From a virus: a stretch of 27,915 nt of DNA. Below the pieces are notes generated by a model, which saw nothing but the letters and a program-made list of their open reading frames with translations, did no database searches and was not told the DNA's origin. The translations under genes and the position numbers were made by a program. The DNA is taken from IMG/VR virus record IMGVR_UViG_3300025264_000083, positions 1 through 27,915 of that record, one strand, 5' to 3'. This document shows positions 21,902 through 27,915 of the stretch, one piece after another (position 1 is the first letter of the stretch; each line of letters begins with the position of its first letter).

Positions 21902-23110
21902 ATGGAGATAATCCAAAGAAATGTCGGGGATCTAATCTTTGCAGAATACAATCCTCGACAACTCACCAAAGACCAGCAAAAACACCTAAAAGATTCAATC
22001 ACACGGTTCGGATTGGTTGACCCGATTGTGGTTAACAATCATAAAGACCGCAAGAATATCATTGTGGGCGGTCACCAGAGGGTACGTGTCGCTACTGATA
22101 TGGGTATTAATAAAGTGCCTACCGTTGAAGTGAAATTGACATACGATAAGGAACGGGAATTAAATGTTCGTCTAAACAAGAATACAGGTGGATGGGATTT
22201 CGATGTTTTGGCAAATTTGTTTGAAATAGATGAATTGACTGAATGGGGCTTTAATGAAGATGAATTAGTCGGATTTGTTTCAGATGAAGAAGTTGAAGGC
22301 TTAATTGACGATGACGAAATACCCGAAGTAGAAGAAGCCATAACCAAGACAGGTGATTTATGGCTATTAGGTGAACATAGAGTTTTATGCGGTGATGCGA
22401 CAAAGAAGGAAGATGTTGAACGGCTGATGGATGGGAATAAGGCTGATATGGTGCTAACCAGTCCTCCATATTGGAATCAGCGAGAATATTCACATTGGGA
22501 TACTTTTGATTCATATATGAATGATATGATATTAGTTGTTAAATCAATAATCATAAATGACAATTCGATTGTATTTTGGAATATTGGGGATGATTCGGCA
22601 AATAATCAACACATAAGCGCCAAACATTCCATAATGTTAGAACAATCAGGATTGATTTATATTGATGCAATAATATGGAAAAAACAAGGAGTTACAGGTA
22701 TTAGGCTATCACACCAGAAAACAAAAAATTTATATTATCCTGGATTTAGTTTTGAAAATTGTCTTGTATTCCAAAAGGACAATGATTCATTCCCTGTGTT
22801 TGAGGATAAACATAAGAATGACATACCAATAAGCAATGTGTGGGAAATATCAACAGACAGTAATCGAGGTAAGAAACATTCAGCACCATTTCCAGTAAAA
22901 TTGCCATATACTGCAATAATTTGTTATTCAAACAATAATAAAAATAAAATATATGACCCTTTTATGGGTTCAGGAACAACACTAATAGCCTGTGAAAAGA
23001 CAGGAAGAAAGTGTTATGGTATGGAAATAGACCCGCATTACTGTGATGTTATTGTTAAGCGATACGAACAGTTTACAGGAAAGAAAGCGGAACGTATTGG
23101 GAAGACCTAA
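21902..23110 (+). CDS. ParB-domain DNA methyltransferase fusion
   Basis: This is a 402-aa protein. Residues about 1-95 are a ParB/sulfiredoxin-type domain ('NPRQL', 'GLVDPIVVNN', 'GGHQRV' at 56-61). Residues about 150-395 are an N4-cytosine/N6-adenine methyltransferase of the permuted (beta) type: the catalytic 'TSPPYW' (186-191) comes before the SAM-binding 'DPFMGSGTT' (352-360). The SPPY form is usual for, but not proof of, N4-cytosine methylation. The enzyme probably modifies phage DNA against host restriction. There is no matching restriction gene, so it is an orphan. The part between the two motifs (22490-22960) is far more A+T-rich than the ends, suggesting exchange of the target-recognition region. 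It sits right before terminase, and its end overlaps that gene. Confidence 0.9.
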   Translation: MEIIQRNVGDLIFAEYNPRQLTKDQQKHLKDSITRFGLVDPIVVNNHKDRKNIIVGGHQRVRVATDMGINKVPTVEVKLTYDKERELNVRLNKNTGGWDFDVLANLFEIDELTEWGFNEDELVGFVSDEEVEGLIDDDEIPEVEEAITKTGDLWLLGEHRVLCGDATKKEDVERLMDGNKADMVLTSPPYWNQREYSHWDTFDSYMNDMILVVKSIIINDNSIVFWNIGDDSANNQHISAKHSIMLEQSGLIYIDAIIWKKQGVTGIRLSHQKTKNLYYPGFSFENCLVFQKDNDSFPVFEDKHKNDIPISNVWEISTDSNRGKKHSAPFPVKLPYTAIICYSNNNKNKIYDPFMGSGTTLIACEKTGRKCYGMEIDPHYCDVIVKRYEQFTGKKAERIGKT

Positions 23111-23408
23111 AAAATATAATATAGACACAGATCAGGTTGAAAAGTTGGCAGGGCTTGGATGTACTAATGTCGAAATAGCATCATTCTTTGATGTTGGTGA
23201 ACACGTTATCAGAAAAACTTATGCCGGAAGTATTGCAAAAGGCAAAGAAAATGGTAAAATCAGATTAAGACAATGGCAGATGAAAGCAGCGCAGAAAGGC
23301 AATGTGGCTATGCTTATATGGTTGGGCAAGCAGATACTTGGACAGGCTGAAAAGCAAGAGGTAATGACAGGAGAATTACCAAGTGGATTCAACACAGAAG
23401 TCATATAA
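23097..23408 (+). CDS. terS: terminase small subunit
   Basis: TTG 23097 begins the conserved part 'LGRPKKYNIDTDQVEKLAGLGCTNVEIASFF' and gives 103 aa; the ATG at 23043 lies deep in the methyltransferase gene. The N-terminal helix-turn-helix ('CTNVEIASFFDVGEHVIRKTY') binds the packaging site. The following 'KGKENGKIRLRQWQMKAAQKGNVAMLIWLGKQILGQ' is the oligomerisation segment shared by many phage small terminases. It overlaps the methyltransferase gene by 14 bases and the large terminase gene by 26 bases. Confidence 0.85.
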   Translation: MGRPKKYNIDTDQVEKLAGLGCTNVEIASFFDVGEHVIRKTYAGSIAKGKENGKIRLRQWQMKAAQKGNVAMLIWLGKQILGQAEKQEVMTGELPSGFNTEVI

Positions 23409-24627
23409 ACTGTTTCAGCACCAATCGGACTTTGTCCATCAGACAAACAAGTATTCCGCTTTGGTTGCCGGATACGGTTCAGGCAAAACAACAGCCTTTT
23501 GTTTACGTGCATTAAAGGAATGTGGCAAGAATCCAGGTAAACGTATCCTGATTGCAGAGCCGACTTATCCAATGGTGCGTGATGTCCTGCGACCATGCCT
23601 GGAGAACGCCCTGCATGAGATCGGATTTGCTTATGAATATTCAGCAACAGAAATGCGTTACCGTGTTAAATGGAAAGGTGGATGGGCGGATGTGCTTTTA
23701 CGATCAGCAGAAAATTATCAAAGATGGGCGGGATTGAACCTTGCCTCTTTCGGCATTGATGAAGCCGACCAGTTAAAGGACGATATGCCATGGAAGATGG
23801 GTCTGTCTCGCTTACGTGATGGTAATACTTTGACAGGATTTGTATCTACCACACCGGAAGGATTCAAATGGGTATGGTCGTATTGGGTGGATGAGCCGAA
23901 ACCAGGATACGACATTGTAAAAGGCAAAACGAGTGATAACACTAAACTGCCGCCAGCCTTTATTGAATCGCTTATGCAGAACTATGATGAGAGATTGCAG
24001 AAGGCATACCTGGACGGTGAATTTGTTAACCTGCAATTCGGACAAACCTACTATGTATTCGACCGAGACAAAAACGTCAAAGACGTACAATATAATCCTG
24101 CCTTACCAATATCCGTGGGTATGGACTTCAATGTTGATCCCATCACAGCGGTATTATGCCAAACCTATCATGACAAGCCGAAAGTCCGTGTATTCGATGA
24201 AGTTGAAATACACCATAACAGCGGACACGAATTGATGACAGAACGCATTGCAAGAGAGATTAAACGCCGCTATAATAACCGGCAGATCACCGTTTATCCT
24301 GATCCGTCCGGCAGAGCCAGGAAAACATCCAGCCTGTTTACAGATCATGACATCCTGCGCAATGAAGGATTTAAGGTCATAGCAAAGAGAACGGCACCGG
24401 CAGTCATTGACCGGGTTAACAGCACAAATAAGATTATGGATTCCTGTATTATCTCGCCAAAGTGCAGAGGCTTTATCCGGGATTTGGAGCAGACAGTAAA
24501 CAAGGAAGGCACACGTGAGATTGATAAAAGCAACAAGGACTTAACCCACTTCTCTGACGGATTCGGCTATTTCATTGACTTTGAATATCCGGTGCGCAGA
24601 CCAACGACAAGGACATATATGGCATGA
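23383..24627 (+). CDS. terL: terminase large subunit (packaging ATPase/nuclease)
   Basis: This 414-aa protein has the complete two-domain layout. The Walker A motif is 'GYGSGKT' (30-36). The Walker B is 'FGIDEAD' (123-129) with Asp126/Glu127. The ATPase coupling region is 'GFVSTTPEG' (about 152-160). The C-terminal RNase H-like nuclease has Asp248 in 'GMDFNVDP', Asp307 in 'YPDPSG' and a late 'HFSDGFGY' (389-396). It cuts concatemers and pumps DNA into the prohead through the portal. It starts at GTG 23383. Its stop overlaps the portal start (ATGA). Confidence 0.95.
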   Translation: MDSTQKSYKLFQHQSDFVHQTNKYSALVAGYGSGKTTAFCLRALKECGKNPGKRILIAEPTYPMVRDVLRPCLENALHEIGFAYEYSATEMRYRVKWKGGWADVLLRSAENYQRWAGLNLASFGIDEADQLKDDMPWKMGLSRLRDGNTLTGFVSTTPEGFKWVWSYWVDEPKPGYDIVKGKTSDNTKLPPAFIESLMQNYDERLQKAYLDGEFVNLQFGQTYYVFDRDKNVKDVQYNPALPISVGMDFNVDPITAVLCQTYHDKPKVRVFDEVEIHHNSGHELMTERIAREIKRRYNNRQITVYPDPSGRARKTSSLFTDHDILRNEGFKVIAKRTAPAVIDRVNSTNKIMDSCIISPKCRGFIRDLEQTVNKEGTREIDKSNKDLTHFSDGFGYFIDFEYPVRRPTTRTYMA

Positions 24628-25961
24628 TATACTTCTCCAATGCACAACAGGTTATCGCCGAGAGTATTGAACGACTGAAATCTATCAATCAGAATAAAAT
24701 GTTTGAACACAGGGACAAGCTGATTGATTATTATCAGTACTCCAATACACAGAAATATATTACCAATTATTTTACCGGTACATTACAAAAAGAGTTTCCG
24801 CTTTATACGACCAATTTCACCAAACGATTGATCAACAGAATCAGTATGGTTTACAAGAATCCGCCTGTGCGTCAGGTAGGCATTGATGATAACGCCGATT
24901 ACGCTGTATTCTTAAAAAATAAAGACTATCAGATGAAAGTCTTTGAGCGGATCCATAATCTGCTCGGCACGATGTTAATTCATACTCACTGGGATGGTCA
25001 ACAGATACACTACCGTCCTATTCTGCGGTATCAAGTGGCGTTAAATCCTGATAATCCGCTGGAAGTGGAAGCTATTATATATCCAAAAGACAAGCCGGTG
25101 GATGACACGAGGCAGAGTCAGGAGGATGTATTTGTATATTGGTCGAAGGACGAACATTTCTTAATTAACGCCGGAGGGCGCATTATCTCGGTCAATGAAG
25201 GCAATCTAAATCCGTACATGATGCTTCCGTTCGTGACGATTCAGCCAAATACGATTGTGGATGAGTATTTCAATGAGGGTGAAGGAGCGGACATTGCTCT
25301 TGCTAATCAGCAAATAGACATTTCCGCCACTATGCTGCAAAGGCATATCCGTGCAGCAGGCGGACAGTTATACGTCAATGGCAGGGTGGACGCAAGTAAG
25401 ATTGAGCTGGGTTTAAATAAAATCCTCGAAATTGAGGACGGCACATTAAACAGCGTTGGCAATCAGGTGGACGTAAATTCCATCATTGCCGGCATAGAGC
25501 ATCAAATTAAACATATCTGTTCCAATCATCATATTGCTTTTGATTTCGGCTTGACATCGAACCGATCGGGTGTAAGTATAAAACTGGAAAACCTTGAATT
25601 GATGGAAGCACGTGAAGATGACGCTGACAAATTCAGGATGATTGAGCGTGAGTTGTACCAGGTGGAACGCCAGATCATAGGTGTTATGACAGGTCGTGTA
25701 TTGCCGGAGGATTTCAGTGTGGACTTTGCCGAAATGGAGTTTCCTGATCCGGATAATGAAATGAAGCAATGGGACTGGTGGATGAAGCACGGGATTAAGG
25801 ACAAGGTGGATTACATTATGGAAAAAGATCCGGACAGGTTTGAAGATCGGGATGATGCAATAAAACATCTGGAAGAGAGACAGACACAGCGGACATCCAG
25901 GACTAATATATTCAGTTTGAGGACAAATGGCGAAGCAGATACTCAAAGATTACCTGTCTGA
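24624..25961 (+). CDS. portal protein
   Basis: This 445-aa protein lies directly after the large terminase, as expected. The N-terminal region has 'MFEHRDKLIDYYQYSNTQKYITNYF', and 'TNFTKRLINRISMVYKNPPVR' is typical of the portal wing and stem. A long central helix region around 'GADIALANQQIDISATMLQRHIRAAGGQLYV' forms the stem/clip. The acidic C-terminus ends after '...DRDDAIKHLEERQTQ'. Twelve copies would form the DNA channel at one vertex. The next gene starts inside its end (25927). Confidence 0.9.
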   Translation: MIYFSNAQQVIAESIERLKSINQNKMFEHRDKLIDYYQYSNTQKYITNYFTGTLQKEFPLYTTNFTKRLINRISMVYKNPPVRQVGIDDNADYAVFLKNKDYQMKVFERIHNLLGTMLIHTHWDGQQIHYRPILRYQVALNPDNPLEVEAIIYPKDKPVDDTRQSQEDVFVYWSKDEHFLINAGGRIISVNEGNLNPYMMLPFVTIQPNTIVDEYFNEGEGADIALANQQIDISATMLQRHIRAAGGQLYVNGRVDASKIELGLNKILEIEDGTLNSVGNQVDVNSIIAGIEHQIKHICSNHHIAFDFGLTSNRSGVSIKLENLELMEAREDDADKFRMIERELYQVERQIIGVMTGRVLPEDFSVDFAEMEFPDPDNEMKQWDWWMKHGIKDKVDYIMEKDPDRFEDRDDAIKHLEERQTQRTSRTNIFSLRTNGEADTQRLPV

Positions 25962-26175
25962 TATTGACAGGTTGAAGGATGGAATCACGGAAGAGAGTGA
26001 AAAGATTTTACAGGCGGTCGATTTGAAAGACCTTTTATCGATGGATACGATTCAGAAAAAAGAATATCTGACATCAGTCTTAATGGACTTTTGGGAAGCG
26101 CAGGAGAATGTCATCAATGATGCGATCCTGTTGGGCGAGAAAAAAGCGGAAATGCTGATTAATGCCTCAAAATAA
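25927..26175 (+). CDS. small helical protein between portal and gpG-like genes
   Basis: This 82-aa protein is fully helical and charged ('DRLKDGITEESEKILQAVDLKDLLSMDTIQKKEYLTSVLMDFWEAQENVINDAI'). It overlaps the portal gene by 35 bases and the following gene by 14. No family was recognised; a head accessory or chaperone for the proteins around the portal is possible. Confidence 0.6.
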   Translation: MAKQILKDYLSDIDRLKDGITEESEKILQAVDLKDLLSMDTIQKKEYLTSVLMDFWEAQENVINDAILLGEKKAEMLINASK

Positions 26176-26620
26176 GGTTACACATATCAAGCGTATTGAC
26201 TGGAATAAGCTGAACCTATCACCGGAAGTGAACATCGCAGCGCAGGTGATAACTAAAGATATTATTGACGGCATTGGATCGGGCAAAGATATTGACGGCA
26301 GAGCCTTCCATCCACTGGCAGAATCCACCAAACGCCAGAAAAAGAGGAGAGGCTATCCATTAACACCTTTGTGGGCAAAAGGCATGATGAAGGGCGTATA
26401 TGTCAAACCACACGCTACAAAAGCCAGACCAGAGGCAAAGGTGCAGGTTCCGAAAGGGCGTGATGGTGTAAACAGAATTGTTGTCGGTGTGGTGCATAAT
26501 ACCGGTGATGGTCTGCCTAAACGCGAATGGTATGGCGTGGGTAAGCGAGTGCAGAAGAAATTACGCAAGGAAATGAAATTGCGATTGAACAAGAAATTGA
26601 AAATAGGCAAGGCGATATAA
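26162..26620 (+). CDS. Mu gpG-like virion morphogenesis protein
   Basis: This is a 152-aa basic protein. 'GKDIDGRAFHPLAESTKRQKKRRGYPLTPLWAKGMMKGVYV' followed by 'NRIVVGVVHNTGDGLPKREWYGVGKRVQKKLRKEM' follows the plan of Mu gpG/virion-morphogenesis proteins: a 'D-G-x-x-W/F-x-P-L' start, a K-rich turn, then an 'HNTG...P-R-x-W/F' end. These proteins help complete the head-tail joint. Here it sits between the portal region and the gpF-like gene, close to the Mu order. Confidence 0.72.
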   Translation: MPQNKVTHIKRIDWNKLNLSPEVNIAAQVITKDIIDGIGSGKDIDGRAFHPLAESTKRQKKRRGYPLTPLWAKGMMKGVYVKPHATKARPEAKVQVPKGRDGVNRIVVGVVHNTGDGLPKREWYGVGKRVQKKLRKEMKLRLNKKLKIGKAI

Positions 26621-27096
26621 TGCCTCTAACCTACGAAGAAGTCCGGGAATCGGTACGCATATCTATCTCTGCAACGGTGGATCATTTCATTGTCGATTTA
26701 GAGGAAGCTGTTGACCAGATGGTAATAACCGGCATGACACCAGAACGCATTGCAGCGGTCTTACAATCTGATTTGGATAATAAAGGACGCATATTCGGTG
26801 CATTTCGTAATGGTGCGGCATCGTCTGTCAGGAATGGCGTGGAGAATGTATCCAACGCAGCGACAAACGGTGTATTCCAGGATGAAGGCTTAGACCACAG
26901 GCTTTGGAAAACAGCCGGTGTGAATGTATGTCCGGATTGTGAAGTGCGGGCAGGCATCACCGGGACAATGGAATATTTTGAAACTATCGGTCTGCCGAAG
27001 TCCGGTTTTTCTGTCTGTCGTGCGAATTGTCAATGTCAATTAGTGCCAATTTCATACGACAAAGAGGACAATATCATATTCAAGGAAAGAAATTAA
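26620..27096 (+). CDS. Mu gpF / SPP1 gp7-like minor head protein
   Basis: This is a 158-aa protein. The first 90 residues are helical. Residues about 96-145 hold the Mu F-type module 'LWKTAGVNVCPDCEVRAGITGTMEYFETIGLPKSGFSVCRANCQCQLVPI', with the characteristic Cys pairs (C-x2-C and C-x3-C-x-C) where most relatives have 'HPNCRC'. Relatives are attached to the portal and are ejected or needed for infection. It starts at a TAATG overlap with the gpG-like gene. It is shorter than Mu gpF, keeping mainly the C-terminal module. Confidence 0.82.
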   Translation: MPLTYEEVRESVRISISATVDHFIVDLEEAVDQMVITGMTPERIAAVLQSDLDNKGRIFGAFRNGAASSVRNGVENVSNAATNGVFQDEGLDHRLWKTAGVNVCPDCEVRAGITGTMEYFETIGLPKSGFSVCRANCQCQLVPISYDKEDNIIFKERN

Positions 27097-27126
27097 TTGT
27101 ATTTAATTAAAGGAGTACTTTAAGTT

Positions 27127-27735
27127 ATGGCAGTCAATCCTACTGACTCAAAACAGGTTACCGACAATCCAAATGTCGTTAATCAGGAAAACGCTGGACA
27201 GGACAGCGACATCAATCCTGCCACCTCATCAGAGGGTAAAAACTCTGATTCTAACTCGATTCCGTATGGAGTCTATAAGAAGCTGAAGGACGATTTTTCC
27301 GATTTCAAGTCCAAGTTTTCTGCGCTGGAAGAAAAGCAAACGAAGGCACGGGAATCAAAGATGAAGGAAGAGGGACAGTTAAAAGAGCTTTTGGCGGAAA
27401 AGGAAGCAGCTTTGGAAAAGGCGGCGACCAAAGTCCAGGAATGGGACGATTATAAGACATCCAGGCGTGAATCTTTATTAACTGAAATACCGGAAGATGA
27501 CAGGGATATATATGCAGGCTTATCGCTTGATAATCTTGAAAAGCACGTACAGAAAGAGCAGACCGTGAAGGGAAGTCCTTTCAAGGTTGACGGATCACCG
27601 GCAAAGCGTAAGATCGACGGGAAAGCTGAATTTGGCGGATATGCCTCTTATGAAGAATGGGCGGCAAAAGACCCGAAGGGTTATGTCAAGGCTAATAATT
27701 CATTAGAATCTCAAGGAATTAAGGTTGGGTATTGA
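27127..27735 (+). CDS. scaffolding-type protein
   Basis: This 202-aa protein has an AAAGGAG site well placed before its ATG. Residues 1-45 are Asn/Ser/Asp-rich and disordered. A coiled-coil follows (about 48-110: 'VYKKLKDDFSDFKSKFSALEEKQTKARESKMKEEGQLKELLAEKEAALEKA'), then a polar C-terminus with 'KAEFGGYASYEEWAAKDPKGYVKANN'. That design fits a prohead scaffold, which shapes the shell before leaving. No protease gene was seen nearby. Confidence 0.75.
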   Translation: MAVNPTDSKQVTDNPNVVNQENAGQDSDINPATSSEGKNSDSNSIPYGVYKKLKDDFSDFKSKFSALEEKQTKARESKMKEEGQLKELLAEKEAALEKAATKVQEWDDYKTSRRESLLTEIPEDDRDIYAGLSLDNLEKHVQKEQTVKGSPFKVDGSPAKRKIDGKAEFGGYASYEEWAAKDPKGYVKANNSLESQGIKVGY

Positions 27736-27915
27736 AACAAAGTTTTTAGGTACAGATTATGACCCAAACAATGATTTGACACATGAAGTATTGCCGGATG
27801 GTGACGTGAAAACGACTTGCAAGGGCGAAAAAATTCGTTATATGGAATATATTGACGAGTTGGAAGAACGCACAACCAGAAGGCTCGAAGGTAAACCTGT
27901 TATTAAATCTTCTGT
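27725..27915 (+). CDS. partial head-region gene cut by the window end
   Basis: A TTG at 27725 overlaps the scaffold stop and follows AAGGAATTAAGG. From there a frame stays open to the right edge (63 complete codons), reading 'LGIETKFLGTDYDPNNDL...YMEYIDELEERTTRRLEGKPVIK'. An ATG at 27841 in the same frame would be a second start. The protein is acidic and helical. It is not recognisable as a capsid protein in the part seen, though the gene after a scaffold is often the capsid or a decoration gene. Confidence 0.5.
   Translation, partial: MGIETKFLGTDYDPNNDLTHEVLPDGDVKTTCKGEKIRYMEYIDELEERTTRRLEGKPVIKSS

Noticed and set aside
21902-23110. Complete restriction-modification system
   Set aside because: Only a methyltransferase with a ParB-type domain is present; no endonuclease gene lies beside it.
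25446-25946. 166-aa minus-strand ORF inside the portal gene
   Set aside because: It is antisense to a well-supported portal protein, with composition typical of a complementary frame and no promoter or RBS.

Overview
The window is most of the genome of a temperate, long-tailed (siphovirus-type) phage. It carries a small and a large terminase, portal, Mu gpF-like and gpG-like head proteins, a coiled-coil scaffold, a head-tail connector, a tail tube protein, a frameshifted pair of tail chaperones, a tape measure protein, a very large tail-tip/fibre protein, a tyrosine integrase, an S24 repressor, a Cro-like regulator, an excisionase and an O-like/P-like replication pair. No host housekeeping gene, tRNA or rRNA was seen. 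The host is inferred to be a marine member of the FCB group (Bacteroidota / Neomarinimicrobiota-like). The evidence is the GCTDxxAxNYxxxAxxxDGSC repeats in the tail fibre and a secreted protein ending in a dockerin-type D-x-N-x-D-G-x5-D repeat, both common in marine FCB proteins. Good Shine-Dalgarno sequences precede many genes, unlike typical Bacteroidota. The host call is weak; the phage call is firm.

Layout: 56-13389 (+) holds virion genes: small membrane protein, two putative virion-surface proteins, connector, tail terminator-like protein, tail tube, G/GT chaperones, tape measure, 1337-aa tail-tip protein, two further tail proteins and a membrane-associated protein. 13390-13603 is a non-coding region with two phased pairs of TTATGCCA-type repeats and three ATGTCCC repeats, the likely attP arms. 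13604-15884 (-) is the lysogeny block: repressor, then a secreted dockerin-like protein, then integrase. 15885-15984 is the divergent control region. 15985-21862 (+) is the early region: Cro, Xis, a recombination/ssDNA protein ending in an SSB-like DIPF tip, a Gp157-like protein, a replication protein with a lambda-like iteron plus purine-tract candidate origin inside its gene, a loader-like protein, a run of small cysteine-rich proteins and a RusA resolvase. 21902-27915 (+) holds a ParB-DNA methyltransferase fusion, terminase, portal, head proteins, scaffold and a partial gene.

The order tail - integrase - repressor - replication - terminase - portal - scaffold is continuous through the integrase/attP region, so this is the free (circular or permuted) form of the genome rather than an integrated prophage. 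No HK97-type major capsid protein and no endolysin could be recognised. They may lie between the right end and the left end of the window, or be unrecognised proteins within it.

Almost all genes are packed with ATGA, TAATG or TAAATG junctions. Several genes of 13-59 codons fit into these junctions. The points most worth a second look are the candidate origin (18755-18843), the A10 frameshift (5419-5428), the three-way-junction RNA candidate (19865-19922), the attP arm array, the lysogeny-linked secreted dockerin protein, and the composite recombination protein with an SSB tip.
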